DNA of 64,000 nt from Microbacterium sp. AK031 (GTDB lineage: Bacteria > Actinomycetota > Actinomycetes > Actinomycetales > Microbacteriaceae): assembly GCF_024807145.1 (NCBI RefSeq), contig NZ_JANUCA010000001.1, forward strand, positions 744,001 to 808,000, in the 5' to 3' direction. A program made the position numbers and the translations under genes. Positions 1 through 8,787 of the stretch are shown here, piece after piece (position 1 is the first letter of the stretch; each line of letters begins with the position of its first letter). A model generated the notes under the pieces. It saw only the letters and a program-made list of their open reading frames with translations, did no database searches and was not told the DNA's origin.

Positions 1-123
1 CACGATGTGCCGTACCCTCCTGCGAAGTTGGAGAAGTTCCACCTCCCTGATCTTGATCGGATACTCGACGCGGTCGACCGCGTTCTCGATCGGCCGAACA
101 GCCTGACGGGAGCCGAATCATGA
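1..123 (+). CDS. bkdB: 2-oxo acid dehydrogenase E1 component beta subunit, C-terminal end (partial)
   Basis: Only the last 40 codons are in the window. The open frame reads HDVPYPPAKLEKFHLPD and ends GAES before TGA. The VPYPPAKLEKFHLPD stretch is characteristic of the end of pyruvate or branched-chain 2-oxo acid dehydrogenase E1 beta subunits. E1 beta binds thiamine diphosphate together with E1 alpha and decarboxylates the 2-oxo acid, passing the acyl group to the lipoyl arm of E2. The stop codon overlaps the E2 start (ATGA), so the two are translationally coupled. Whether the substrate is branched-chain or pyruvate is inferred from the leucine-degradation genes downstream. Confidence 0.85.
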   Translation, partial: HDVPYPPAKLEKFHLPDLDRILDAVDRVLDRPNSLTGAES

Positions 124-1493
124 TCGAGGAATTCCACCTGCCCGACCTCGGCGAGGGGCTCGCCGAGGCCGAGGTCGTGCAATGGCTGGTCGCGCCCGGC
201 GACACGGTGACTTTGAACCAGACGCTGGCCGAAGTGGAGACGGCGAAAGCGGTGGTCGAGTTGCCGTCTCCGTTCGATGGCATCGTGTCGACGCTGCACG
301 CCGAGGCCGGCGAGACGGTCGCCGTCGGTGCGCCGCTGATCGCTTTCGACGTGGCAGGCGCGGAAACGCCGGATGCCGCGGCTCCGGATGCCGCGACCTC
401 GGACGCCGCGTCATCGGCAGGCGAGGAGAAGACGCCGCCCAACCTCGTCGGATACGGCGCGGCGCCTGCCAAGGGAACCCGCCCGGCGCGACGAGCGCGG
501 AGGGCCGCACGTGTCGACGTCGCCGCCGACACCGCTGTGTTGGAAGCAGCACCTCACGACGCTCTACCGGAGTCTGCCGCCACCGCTCGGGTGGGTGAGC
601 GTCCGCGTTCGACGCCTCCCGTGCGCGCATATGCGAAGCGGTCAGGAGTGGACATCGTGCTCGTCGCAGCCGAGGTGGGTGATCGTGTGATCACTCGTGA
701 CGACATCGACGCATATCTCGAGCGGGTGGGCAGCCCGGCGGCAACAGCGGAGCCGCGCACTCCTGAGGCCGCGGCAGCCGTCTCCACCGGGGAGAGGGAG
801 ACTCGGATCCCGATCAGGGGAGTCCGCAAGCACACGGCAGCGGCGATGGTTCAGAGCGCCTTCACCGCGCCGCACGTGACCACCTTCCACACGGTCGACG
901 TCACCGCGACCATGGATCTGATCGCGAGCCTGCGCGATGACCGTGCGCTGTCCGAGCATCGGATCGGGCCGCTGGCGGTCGTGGCGAAGGCCGTGTGCCT
1001 CGCCCTCAGCCGCACACCGGGTCTCAACTCGCGCTGGGATGACGCCGCCGGTGAGATCGTTCAGCCGCACTATGTGGACCTCGGCATCGCCGCCGCCACG
1101 GAGCGCGGCCTGATCGTGCCGAACATCCGTGACGCGGATCAGATGACGCTTACGCAGCTCGCCGATGCGCTACGTGCGCTCACCGAGACCGCCCGATCAG
1201 GGAAGACCTCGCCTGCAGAGCTCGCCGGTGGCACGTTCTCGATCACCAACATCGGCGTCTTCGGGATCGATGCCGGCACTCCGATCCTGCCTCCAGGACA
1301 GTCCGGAATCCTCGCGGTCGGCGCCGTGCGACGCATGCCGTGGGAGCACAGGGGAGAGATCGCGCTCCGCCAGGTGATGACGCTGAGCCTGTCATTCGAT
1401 CACCGGGTCGTCGACGGCGCGGAGGGAGCCAGGTTCGTCAAGGACGTCGCCGACATCCTCGAGGAGCCCGGTCGCGCGATGCTGCTGCGATGA
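120..1493 (+). CDS. bkdC: Dihydrolipoamide acyltransferase (E2) of a branched-chain 2-oxo acid dehydrogenase complex
   Basis: This 457-residue protein has the full E2 architecture. An N-terminal lipoyl domain carries the lipoylation site in the context EVETAKAVVE (Lys43). A linker rich in Ala, Pro and Asp follows, then a peripheral subunit-binding domain around residues 165-205 (RSTPPVRAYAKRSGVD). The C-terminal catalytic domain ends with the acyltransferase motif SFDHRVVDGA. It transfers the acyl group from lipoyl-lysine to CoA. The ATG overlaps the stop of the E1 beta gene. M. tuberculosis has a bkdABC operon beside accD1-accA1-fadE19-citE, and the same association here supports a branched-chain role over pyruvate. 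A generic pyruvate E2 cannot be excluded from sequence alone. Confidence 0.9.
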   Translation: MIEEFHLPDLGEGLAEAEVVQWLVAPGDTVTLNQTLAEVETAKAVVELPSPFDGIVSTLHAEAGETVAVGAPLIAFDVAGAETPDAAAPDAATSDAASSAGEEKTPPNLVGYGAAPAKGTRPARRARRAARVDVAADTAVLEAAPHDALPESAATARVGERPRSTPPVRAYAKRSGVDIVLVAAEVGDRVITRDDIDAYLERVGSPAATAEPRTPEAAAAVSTGERETRIPIRGVRKHTAAAMVQSAFTAPHVTTFHTVDVTATMDLIASLRDDRALSEHRIGPLAVVAKAVCLALSRTPGLNSRWDDAAGEIVQPHYVDLGIAAATERGLIVPNIRDADQMTLTQLADALRALTETARSGKTSPAELAGGTFSITNIGVFGIDAGTPILPPGQSGILAVGAVRRMPWEHRGEIALRQVMTLSLSFDHRVVDGAEGARFVKDVADILEEPGRAMLLR

Positions 1494-1501
1494 AGGCTCT
1501 T

Positions 1502-1543
1502 CGGCAGGCTCATCCACCGGCAGCCCGGTCGGTGAGCCTGTCG
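1502..1543. terminator. Long imperfect hairpin between convergent bkdC and the TetR gene
   Basis: CGGCAGGCTCA (1502-1512) pairs with TGAGCCTGTCG (1533-1543) with one mismatch, and an inner ACCGG/CCGGT stem (1516-1520 with 1525-1529) lies in the loop. There is no clear U-run on either side. It could act as a bidirectional, GC-rich transcription stop between the convergent genes. The right arm extended to TGAGCCTGTCGAAG also resembles the short dispersed element at 13855-13868. Confidence 0.5.
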
Positions 1544-1558
1544 AAGACCTCAGGCCTC

Positions 1559-2146
1559 TCAGGAGGTCAGGGCGGCGTGCGCCATCGACGTGAGGATAGT
1601 CGCCGTCGACTTCTTCGATCGACTCGCGCTGCGTGTGCTGTGCGGAGTGGAATTGATGAGGCCGAAACAGGCCTGTACACGCAACCGCAGCTCGTCGGAT
1701 GGCGCGTCGTGCAGCGGCGCGAGCGCCGAGATCCACAGGTCGATGTATGTCCGCTGCAGCCGGCGGACCTCGGCGCGGTCCTCGTCGCTCAGGTGTGCCA
1801 GATCCCGATCCTGCACGCGGATGACGTCGGCGTGGGTGAGCGCGAAGTCGACGTGGAAGTCGATGAGAGCCAGCATCCGTCCCTCATCGTCGGACGCCGC
1901 CGCGGCGACGCGGCTCCCGCCGCTGACGAGGTCTTCACTGACCTTGACGAGAACAGCGCCCAGCAGCGCCTGCTTGCCCGAGAAATGGCGGTACACCGCA
2001 GGGCCGGAGACGCCCACAGCGGATCCGATGTCCTCCAAGCTCACGCCGGAGTAGCCGCGCTCGGCGAAGAGGCGCGCGGCCTCGTTCAGCAGGGAGTCCG
2101 CGCGTTCTGCCTTGGCGCGATCACGCGCTGTCGGGGGGCTTGTCAT
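1559..2146 (-). CDS. TetR family transcriptional regulator
   Basis: A 195-residue protein with a typical TetR N-terminal helix-turn-helix at about residues 12-58, including LFAERGYSGVSLEDIG and VSGPAVYRHFSGK. The C-terminal ligand-binding half is helical and ends without further recognisable motifs. The gene runs divergently from the carboxylase operon and convergently to bkdC. Two imperfect palindromes begin five bases upstream of its start codon. The simplest reading is a local repressor of the acyl-CoA carboxylase and dehydrogenase genes and of itself, responding to an acyl-CoA or related ligand; the ligand is unknown. The ATG at 2146 gives a standard-length protein. Confidence 0.9.
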   Translation of the reverse strand: MTSPPTARDRAKAERADSLLNEAARLFAERGYSGVSLEDIGSAVGVSGPAVYRHFSGKQALLGAVLVKVSEDLVSGGSRVAAAASDDEGRMLALIDFHVDFALTHADVIRVQDRDLAHLSDEDRAEVRRLQRTYIDLWISALAPLHDAPSDELRLRVQACFGLINSTPHSTRSASRSKKSTATILTSMAHAALTS

Positions 2147-2150
2147 CTCA

Positions 2151-2195
2151 GTTAATGCTCGCTAACCTAAAATGATTGGTTAGTGAACAGTAACC
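2151..2195. promoter_or_regulatory. Two operator-like palindromes and a -10 hexamer between the TetR gene and the carboxylase operon
   Basis: GTTAATGCTCGCTAAC (2151-2166) and GGTTAGTGAACAGTAACC (2178-2195) are both imperfect inverted repeats with GTTA/TAAC ends, the form common for TetR-family operators in actinobacterial acyl-CoA clusters. A TAAAAT hexamer at 2168-2173 lies between them and could be the -10 of the rightward promoter. CTAACC (2162-2167) and GGTTAG (2178-2183) also form a mirror pair bridging the two sites. Binding by the adjacent TetR protein is inferred from position. Confidence 0.55.
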
Positions 2196-2240
2196 GAGAA
2201 TCCCTGTTCAATGCCACTGCGAGTCAAGGAGGACACCGCG

Positions 2241-3794
2241 ATGCCGGTCACCCAGGAGATGCTCGCCGCTGAATTGCGCGAGCGGCGCGCTGCCGCCGCG
2301 CTCGGCGGCCCTGAAGCCTCCCGCACGCGTCACGTGTCGCGAGGCAAGCTGCTGCCGAGGGAGCGGATCACCCGACTGCTCGACGAGGGCAGCCCGTTCC
2401 TCGAGGTCGCTCCGCTGGCCGCACATGGGCTGTACGGGGGAGAGGCCCCCGGTGCCGGGGTGATCGCAGGCATCGGGCTCGTGCACGGCCGACACGTGAT
2501 GGTCGTCTGCAATGACGCGACGGTCAAGGGCGGGAGCTATCTGCCGCTCACCGTCAAGAAGCATCTGCGGGCACAGGAGATCGCGCTGGAGAACCGGCTT
2601 CCCTGTCTCTATCTTGTGGACTCCGGCGGCGCGTTCCTGCCGAAGCAGGATGAGGTCTTCCCCGACCGCGAGCATTTCGGCCGCATCTTCTTCAACCAGG
2701 CGCGGATGAGCGCCGAGCGCATCCCGCAGCTGGCAGCGGTGCTCGGATCCTGCACAGCCGGTGGCGCATACGTCCCCGCGATGAGCGACGAGACGGTGAT
2801 CGTCCGCGGGCAGGGCACGATCTTCCTTGGCGGCCCTCCGCTGGTGAAGGCGGCGATCGGAGAGATCGTCAGCGCGGAGGATCTCGGCGGGGGCGAGCTG
2901 CACGCGCGGCGTTCCGGCGTCGTTGACCACCTGGCTGAAGACGACGAGCACGCCCTCGAGATCCTTCGCGACATCGTCGCGACCCTTCCCGCTCCGTTCG
3001 CGCCGGCGTGGGAGATATCGGCATCCCGTCCACCGGCTGATCAGCCCAGCCTCTACGACGTGGTCCCCGTCGACGTGAATGCCGCATACGACGTTCACGA
3101 GGTGATCGATCGCCTCATCGACGTCGACTCCTTCCGCGAGTTCAAGTCCGAGTACGGCACGACGCTGGTCACCGGTTTCGCCAGATTGCACGGGCATCCG
3201 ATCGGGATCGTCGCGAACAACGGTGTGCTCTTCAGCGAGTCGGCGCTCAAGGGCGCTCACTTCATCGAGTTGTGCGATCAGCGGGGCATCCCGCTGCTCT
3301 TCCTGCAGAACATCACGGGGTTCATGGTCGGCTCCGATGCCGAGGCCGGCGGCATCGCCAAGGACGGCGCGAAAATGGTGACAGCGGTCGCCACGACACG
3401 GGTGCCGAAGCTCACCGTGATCATCGGCGGATCCTTCGGCGCTGGCAACTATTCGATGTGCGGGCGCGCCTACTCGCCCCGATTCCTGTGGACCTGGCCG
3501 GCCAGCCGCATCTCGGTGATGGGCGGCAACCAGGCGGCATCCGTGCTGGCGACGGTGAAGGATGACCAGTTGACCGCCCGTGGCGAGAGCTGGAGCGCCG
3601 ATGAGCGCACCGCGTTCGAGGAGCCGATCCGTCAACAGTATGAAACGCAGGGCGAGCCTTATTATGCCACCGCACGGCTCTGGGACGACGGCATCGTGGA
3701 TCCGGACGAGACACGAGACCTGCTGGGTCTCGCACTCGACGTCGTCGCCCGCAGTCCACTGCCAGAGCCGCGCTTCGGCGTGTTCAGGATGTGA
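2241..3794 (+). CDS. accD1: Acyl-CoA carboxylase carboxyltransferase (beta) subunit, methylcrotonoyl-CoA type
   Basis: This is a biotin-dependent carboxyltransferase of about 517 residues. It shows the crotonase-like halves with [26 protein letters not shown] and, near the C-terminus, [20 protein letters not shown] followed by [11 protein letters not shown]. The last block is typical of 3-methylcrotonoyl-CoA and related short-chain acyl-CoA carboxylases. It transfers CO2 from carboxybiotin on the alpha subunit to the acyl-CoA. AAGGAGG at 2226-2232 is spaced 8 nt from the ATG at 2241, which favours this start over an in-frame ATG at 2211. It is the first gene of a tightly packed operon with the alpha subunit. 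Methylcrotonoyl-CoA as substrate is inferred from the acyl-CoA dehydrogenase, MaoC and CitE neighbours. Confidence 0.92.
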   Translation: MPVTQEMLAAELRERRAAAALGGPEASRTRHVSRGKLLPRERITRLLDEGSPFLEVAPLAAHGLYGGEAPGAGVIAGIGLVHGRHVMVVCNDATVKGGSYLPLTVKKHLRAQEIALENRLPCLYLVDSGGAFLPKQDEVFPDREHFGRIFFNQARMSAERIPQLAAVLGSCTAGGAYVPAMSDETVIVRGQGTIFLGGPPLVKAAIGEIVSAEDLGGGELHARRSGVVDHLAEDDEHALEILRDIVATLPAPFAPAWEISASRPPADQPSLYDVVPVDVNAAYDVHEVIDRLIDVDSFREFKSEYGTTLVTGFARLHGHPIGIVANNGVLFSESALKGAHFIELCDQRGIPLLFLQNITGFMVGSDAEAGGIAKDGAKMVTAVATTRVPKLTVIIGGSFGAGNYSMCGRAYSPRFLWTWPASRISVMGGNQAASVLATVKDDQLTARGESWSADERTAFEEPIRQQYETQGEPYYATARLWDDGIVDPDETRDLLGLALDVVARSPLPEPRFGVFRM

Positions 3795-5752
3795 ATCAGA
3801 TGAACGATTCCAAGACGATGACGACAGTTCTGGTCGCCAACCGCGGCGAGATCGCGCGCCGCATCCTCCGCACGCTGCGGGAGCACGGGTTGCGCAGCGT
3901 CGCGGTGTACAGCGAGGCCGATACCAACGCACCTCATGTTCGCGAGGCCGATGACGCCGTCCTGATCGGCCGCGCGCCAGCAGCGGAGTCGTACCTCGTC
4001 GTCGACGCCGTGCTCGGTGCCGCGCTGCGGAGTGGCGCGGACGCGATCCACCCCGGCTACGGGTTCCTCTCGGAGAGCGTCGCTCTTGCCGAGGCTTGTG
4101 CGCGAGCAGGCATCATCTTCATCGGGCCTTCGATCGAGGCCCTCGAGATCATGGGCGACAAGGCGAAGGCGCGCGACCACGTTGCCGCACGCGGAGTGCC
4201 GGTGGTGCCGGGCTTCACTGCGCAGGGACTGTCGGATGCCGAGATCGCGAGTCGTGCGGATGAGGTCGGCTACCCGCTGCTGGTCAAGCCCAGCGCCGGT
4301 GGTGGCGGCAAAGGCATGGAGGTCGTCTCGGATGCGAGCGGACTCGGCGCAGCGCTGGCATCCGCCCGCCGTGTCGCCAAGGCGGCGTTCGGCGACGATG
4401 CACTCATACTGGAGCGGCTCATCCGTCGCCCCCGCCACATCGAGGTGCAGGTGTTCGGTGACAGCCACGGCACGGTCATCGCGCTGGGTGAGCGCGAGTG
4501 CACTCTGCAGCGACGCCATCAGAAGGTGATCGAGGAGGCACCGGCCGCAGGTCTGCCCGACGGTCTCACCGGGAGGCTGTTCGAGGCGGCGGTTCGTGCG
4601 GCCGAGAGCGTGTCGTACGTCGGCGCCGGCACGGTCGAATTCCTCATCGATGCGGATGCGCCGGATGACTTCTTCTTCATCGAGATGAACACGCGGCTGC
4701 AGGTAGAGCATCCGGTGACGGAAGCGGTCACCGGGCTCGATCTCGTGGCACTGCAGATCGACGTCGCCGCCGGCGGTGCGCTTCCGGCGCCGCCTACGGT
4801 GAGCGGGCATGCTGTCGAGGCCCGTATCTACGCGGAATCACCCGAACGAGACTTCCTGCCCTCCACGGGCCGCATTCTGCACTTCGCCGAGCCGCGCGGC
4901 GTGCGGGTGGATGCCGCGATCGAGACAGGCAGCGACGTCACAGGTTTCTACGACCCGATGATCGCGAAGGTGATCGCCTACGGCCCCGACCGTGCGACGG
5001 CACTCTCGCGCCTGGATCGGGCGCTGGCACAGACCGTCGTGCTCGGCGTCGACACGAACATCGCATTCCTGCGGCAACTGCTCACGAACGAGCGGGTCGT
5101 CAGCGGCGACCTCGACACAGGGCTGATCGAGACGCTGCTGCCTGTGCAGGCCGCTGAGCCGTCCGCATCGATGATCGCCGCCGCGAAACAGGAGCTGCAG
5201 CGTGAAACAGGGCGTGGCGGAGCCCGTCTCGCACAGGAGGTGCTGTTTCGACGTTCGGGCGGAGTCTGGGCAGCCCTCACGGACGCCGGCTCACGCGCGG
5301 TCGCCTTCCTCACCGACACGGACGAGCTCGTCGAGGCAGCAGCGGATGCGCGGACAAGCCTCGCTTCGGCGACGGATGCCGATGGAGCGATCTGGGTGAG
5401 TGAACACGGCCACTCCGCCCGTCTTCGCCCCGTGGATCGCCGGCAGCGGATGCGACTCCGTCTCGACGCCCAGCATCCGACCAGCATGGAGACTCATCCG
5501 GAGGCACGCGCCCCGATGCCGGGGAGCATCGTCGCGGTGCATGTCGAGGAAGGCGCGATCGTGACTGCAGGTCAGCCACTGGTCTCGATCGAGGCCATGA
5601 AGATGGAGCATCCGGTTCCCGCCCCGCACGACGGCACCGTGCACCTGCTGATGGCGGTCGGAGACCAGGCGAAGCGCGGCCAGGCCGTCGCACTCGTGAC
5701 ATCCACCGCAGGGACGACGTCGAACGACACCCCAAAAGGAGCAATTGCATGA
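3791..5752 (+). CDS. accA1: Acyl-CoA carboxylase alpha subunit (biotin carboxylase plus biotin carboxyl carrier domain)
   Basis: The 653-residue chain begins with the biotin carboxylase N-domain ([14 protein letters not shown]). It continues with the ATP-grasp domain ([27 protein letters not shown]) and a biotin carboxylase C-domain. It ends with a biotinyl domain containing EAMKMEHP, whose lysine (about residue 604) is the biotinylation site. It carboxylates its own biotin with ATP and bicarbonate and supplies the beta subunit encoded just upstream. The GTG at 3791 overlaps the upstream stop; in-frame ATGs at 3800 and 3818 are good alternatives, and 3800 is the likelier one since AGGAT lies about 10 nt upstream. 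The stop overlaps the next start (ATGA). Confidence 0.93.
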   Translation: MNQMNDSKTMTTVLVANRGEIARRILRTLREHGLRSVAVYSEADTNAPHVREADDAVLIGRAPAAESYLVVDAVLGAALRSGADAIHPGYGFLSESVALAEACARAGIIFIGPSIEALEIMGDKAKARDHVAARGVPVVPGFTAQGLSDAEIASRADEVGYPLLVKPSAGGGGKGMEVVSDASGLGAALASARRVAKAAFGDDALILERLIRRPRHIEVQVFGDSHGTVIALGERECTLQRRHQKVIEEAPAAGLPDGLTGRLFEAAVRAAESVSYVGAGTVEFLIDADAPDDFFFIEMNTRLQVEHPVTEAVTGLDLVALQIDVAAGGALPAPPTVSGHAVEARIYAESPERDFLPSTGRILHFAEPRGVRVDAAIETGSDVTGFYDPMIAKVIAYGPDRATALSRLDRALAQTVVLGVDTNIAFLRQLLTNERVVSGDLDTGLIETLLPVQAAEPSASMIAAAKQELQRETGRGGARLAQEVLFRRSGGVWAALTDAGSRAVAFLTDTDELVEAAADARTSLASATDADGAIWVSEHGHSARLRPVDRRQRMRLRLDAQHPTSMETHPEARAPMPGSIVAVHVEEGAIVTAGQPLVSIEAMKMEHPVPAPHDGTVHLLMAVGDQAKRGQAVALVTSTAGTTSNDTPKGAIA

Positions 5753-6900
5753 TCGAAGATCTCACCGCAGAAGAGGTCGAACTCGCCACGATGGTGCGCG
5801 AGTTCGCCGACACCGTTGTCGCGCCGCAGTCCTACGAGGCTGACCGCACGCACACCCTGTCGATGGACGTCGTCCGCCAGATGGGGGAGCTGGGGCTGTT
5901 CGGGCTTCCCTTCCCCGAGGAACTGGGTGGGCAAGGCGGCGACTACATGGCCCTCGGACTCGCGATCGAGGCCCTCGCACGAGTGGACCAGTCGATCGCG
6001 ATCACGCTGGAGGCCGGCGTGAGCCTCGGCGCCATGCCGATCTTCCGCTTCGGCAATGACGCGCAGAAGGCCGAGTACCTGCCCGATCTGCTCGCCGGTC
6101 GTGCTCTCGCGGGCTTCGGGCTCACGGAGCCCGAGGCCGGCAGCGACGCCGGCGCGACGCGCACCACCGCTCGTCGCGATGGCGATGAATGGGTGATCGA
6201 CGGGACCAAGCAGTTCATCACCAACTCCGGCACGCCCATCACCCGTTTCGTGACGGTCACCGCTGTCACCGGCATCCGAAATGGACGCAAGGAGATCTCG
6301 ACCATCATCGTGCCGAACGGCACGCCCGGATTCACTGTCGAGGCGCCGTATGACAAGGTCGGCTGGCGCGCATCCGACACCCATCCGCTCACCTTCGACG
6401 GAGCCAGAGTCCCGGCGGACAACCTGCTCGGGGAAGAGGGTCGCGGATTCGGCAACTTCCTCAGCATCCTCGATGAAGGCCGCATCGCGATCGCCGCGCT
6501 CTCCACGGGCGCAGCGGAGGGGTGCCTGGAAGCCGCGGTCGACTACGCGAAGAGCCGCACCATCTTCGGCAGCGCCCTGAGCACGAGGCAGAACGCGCAG
6601 TTCACGCTGGCCCGCATGCGCGCCCGCGTGCACACGGCTCGCCTCGCCTGGCATCACGCGGCACGGCTCCGCGATGCAGGGAAGCCGTTCGCCGAGGCAT
6701 CCGCGATCGCGAAGCTCGTCGCCGGAGATGCGGCGATGGACAACGCCAGGGATGCGACGCAGATCTTCGGCGGCAACGGGTTCATGAACGAGTTCTCCGT
6801 GGCGCGGCACTACCGGGATTCGAAGATCCTCGAGATCGGCGAGGGCACCACCGAGGTGCAGCTGCTCGTGATCGCGCGGGCGCTGGGCCTTGCCGGGTAG
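5749..6900 (+). CDS. Acyl-CoA dehydrogenase, isovaleryl-CoA or short-branched-chain type
   Basis: A 383-residue flavoprotein with the three acyl-CoA dehydrogenase domains. The FAD/substrate loop reads GFGLTEPEAGSDAG, the middle domain has WVIDGTKQFITNSG, and the C-terminal domain has ATQIFGGNGFMNEF and a terminal EIGEGTTEVQ. It desaturates acyl-CoA and passes electrons to electron-transfer flavoprotein. AAAAGGAG lies just upstream of the ATG, which overlaps the carboxylase stop. In the syntenic M. tuberculosis cluster this position is fadE19. Between isovaleryl-CoA dehydrogenase and a 2-methylbutyryl/isobutyryl-CoA enzyme I favour the former because a methylcrotonoyl-type carboxylase precedes it. 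Confidence 0.92.
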   Translation: MIEDLTAEEVELATMVREFADTVVAPQSYEADRTHTLSMDVVRQMGELGLFGLPFPEELGGQGGDYMALGLAIEALARVDQSIAITLEAGVSLGAMPIFRFGNDAQKAEYLPDLLAGRALAGFGLTEPEAGSDAGATRTTARRDGDEWVIDGTKQFITNSGTPITRFVTVTAVTGIRNGRKEISTIIVPNGTPGFTVEAPYDKVGWRASDTHPLTFDGARVPADNLLGEEGRGFGNFLSILDEGRIAIAALSTGAAEGCLEAAVDYAKSRTIFGSALSTRQNAQFTLARMRARVHTARLAWHHAARLRDAGKPFAEASAIAKLVAGDAAMDNARDATQIFGGNGFMNEFSVARHYRDSKILEIGEGTTEVQLLVIARALGLAG

Positions 6901-6909
6901 CGTGTCAGC

Positions 6910-7386
6910 ATGACGGACATCCTCCAGCGCGGACTCTACTTCGAGGAGTTCGAGGTCGGCGCGCGCTATCTGCATCGCCCCGGACGGACTGCGACCGAGG
7001 CCGACAATGTGCTCTTCACGACATTGACCATGAACACGCAGGCACTGCATCTCGACGCCGCATTCGCCGCCGATCAGCAGTTCGGACAGCGCCTGATGAA
7101 CTCGATGTGGACTTTGTCGACTATGGTGGGTTCCTCGGTCGCGCAGCTGACGCAGGGCACGCTCGTGGCGCAGCTCGGGCTGGGCGAGATCGCATTTCCG
7201 CATCCGCTGTTCGCCGGCGATACGCTCTACACCGAGAGCATCGTGACCGAGAAGCGGCCGTCGTCATCGCGACCGGGGCAGGGCATCTGCACGATCGCTC
7301 ACACCGGTCGTAATCAGGATGGCGTCGTCGTCGCAACCGCAGCGCGGACGGTTCTGATGCTCTGTGTCCCTGGAGGCGATTCATGA
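6910..7386 (+). CDS. MaoC family hot-dog hydratase
   Basis: A 158-residue single hot-dog domain protein of the MaoC-like type found beside CitE in actinobacterial leucine-degradation clusters (Rv2499c-like position). The segment TLTMNTQALHLDAAFA matches the hydratase-type Asn/His/Asp region, and FPHPLFAGDTLYTES follows the family layout. Likely function is reversible hydration of an enoyl-CoA such as 3-methylglutaconyl-CoA; this substrate is inferred from context only. It begins 9 nt after the dehydrogenase stop and overlaps the CitE gene by 4 bp, so it belongs to the same operon. Confidence 0.88.
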   Translation: MTDILQRGLYFEEFEVGARYLHRPGRTATEADNVLFTTLTMNTQALHLDAAFAADQQFGQRLMNSMWTLSTMVGSSVAQLTQGTLVAQLGLGEIAFPHPLFAGDTLYTESIVTEKRPSSSRPGQGICTIAHTGRNQDGVVVATAARTVLMLCVPGGDS

Positions 7387-8192
7387 CGTTCGACCTCGGA
7401 CCCGCGCTGCTCTTCTGCCCTGCGGATCGACCGGAGCGCTTCTCGAAGGCGCTCGAGCGCGCCGATGCCGTGATCCTCGACCTCGAGGATGCCGTGGCAC
7501 CCGCCGACAAAGCATCGGCACGCGACAGCCTGATCGACGCTGCTGTCGAACCCGAACGCGTGATCGTGCGTGTGAATGCGCCCGACACGGGTGATTTCAC
7601 AAGTGACCTCGCGGCGCTGGCCGACACGGAGTTCCGCACGGTCATGGTCGCGAAGGCGGAGGATCCCACGGCGTTGGATGCCTTCGACGAGAGGTTCTCG
7701 CTGATCGCCCTGTGCGAGACGGCGCGTGGCGTCGCGGCGGCAGACCGGCTCGCCGCGCACGATCGGGTCGTCGCACTCATGTGGGGCGCGGAGGATCTGG
7801 TGGCATCCCTCGGCGGAACGTCGAGTCGACAGCGGGACGGCCGCTACCGGGATGTCGCGCGGTACGCGCGTTCGCGGGTGCTCGTGGAGGCAGGAGCGCG
7901 CGGCAAAGCGGCAATCGACGCGGTGCACATCGACCTCGATGATGCTGAGGGACTGGCGGCGGAAGCCGCGGATGCCGTGGCTTCCGGCTTCCACGCCACG
8001 GCGTGCATCCATCCAGGTCAGGTGCCGATCATCCGCGAGGCGTATCTGCCGGATGCCGAGACCTTGTCCTGGGCGGAAACCGTGCTGGCTGCGGCGGACG
8101 GTGAGCGAGGCGTTTTCCGCTTCCGCGGGCAGATGGTCGATGAGCCCGTGCTGCGTCACGCTCGTTCGGTGATCGCGCGCGCCGGGCGCTGA
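7383..8192 (+). CDS. citE: CitE-like CoA ester lyase (HpcH/HpaI aldolase family)
   Basis: A 269-residue TIM-barrel protein beginning TFDLGPALLFCPADRPERF. DAVILDLEDAV carries acidic residues of the Mg site, and IALCETARGVAAADRL carries the conserved Glu. HATACIHPGQVPII near the C-terminus is typical of CitE-like lyases. No citrate-lyase alpha or gamma subunit is nearby, so it is not citrate lyase proper. In this setting a 3-hydroxy-3-methylglutaryl-CoA or related acyl-CoA lyase or thioesterase role is inferred. It is the last gene of the operon, overlapping MaoC by 4 bp, and ends 10 bp before the convergent phosphatase. Confidence 0.9.
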   Translation: MTFDLGPALLFCPADRPERFSKALERADAVILDLEDAVAPADKASARDSLIDAAVEPERVIVRVNAPDTGDFTSDLAALADTEFRTVMVAKAEDPTALDAFDERFSLIALCETARGVAAADRLAAHDRVVALMWGAEDLVASLGGTSSRQRDGRYRDVARYARSRVLVEAGARGKAAIDAVHIDLDDAEGLAAEAADAVASGFHATACIHPGQVPIIREAYLPDAETLSWAETVLAAADGERGVFRFRGQMVDEPVLRHARSVIARAGR

Positions 8193-8202
8193 ATCGACTC
8201 GC

Positions 8203-8787
8203 TCAGGCGGTGACGGTCTCCAGCAGCCGAAGGATGCCAGGGGCCGCTTCGAAGCGGTGCAGGGATCCGTTCGCCAGCGGTACGCCGATGGGGGGAATCG
8301 TGCCGCCGGATGCATGATCGAGCAGTGCGCGAATGACACCTCCGTGGGCGACGACGATGATCGACTCCGCGACCGGCGCGGAACGGCGACGCGATGCGCG
8401 GGCGATCACATCGAGAGCGGCGAGCGCACGCTGTCCCACCTGATCGAAGCTCTCGGCCCTGGGGACTTCGGCATGCCAGTCCCCATAGCGGTCGATGTAG
8501 TCCGCGACGAGCATCCCCTCCGCCTCGCCGAACTCACGCTCGCGAAGATCCGGGACGAGTTCCGGCTCATCGAGCCCGATCGCGCCCGCGATGATCTGCG
8601 CCGTCTCATGCGCGCGCACGAGCGGGCTCGCGTAGATCGCGTGATGCGTGGCGCCCGCGAGCATCGCCGCGGCGTCTCGCGCGTGGCCGCGGCCGGTCTC
8701 GTTGAGGGGGATGTCGGTCGAGCCCTGGATGCGGCGATCCAGGTTCCAATCGGTCTGACCGTGACGGACGAGGGTGATGAAGGTCAC
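8203..8787 (-). CDS. Histidine phosphatase family protein (phosphoglycerate-mutase-like)
   Basis: A 194-residue histidine phosphatase. The catalytic RHG motif is in VTFITLVRHGQTDWN at the N-terminus, and the second catalytic histidine is in SIIVVAHGGVIRALLDHA. The phosphate donor is unknown; the family includes phosphoglycerate mutases, cobalamin pathway phosphatases and broad-specificity phosphatases. I place the start at GTG 8787, where it forms a GTGA overlap with the sirtuin stop. A longer in-frame reading to 8853 would add 22 basic, non-conserved residues. It is co-transcribed with the sirtuin. Confidence 0.88.
   Translation of the reverse strand: MTFITLVRHGQTDWNLDRRIQGSTDIPLNETGRGHARDAAAMLAGATHHAIYASPLVRAHETAQIIAGAIGLDEPELVPDLREREFGEAEGMLVADYIDRYGDWHAEVPRAESFDQVGQRALAALDVIARASRRRSAPVAESIIVVAHGGVIRALLDHASGGTIPPIGVPLANGSLHRFEAAPGILRLLETVTA

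Noticed and set aside
2208..3932. A 574-codon minus-strand open frame opposite the carboxylase beta gene, and similar long antisense frames at 5572-7203 and 24904-26916
   Set aside because: They lie fully antisense to well-recognised genes, have Arg/His-rich or low-complexity composition, and arise from the high GC content that makes stops rare.
7383..8192. Citrate lyase beta subunit proper
   Set aside because: No citrate lyase alpha or gamma subunit or CitC/CitG gene is near; the setting is acyl-CoA catabolism.
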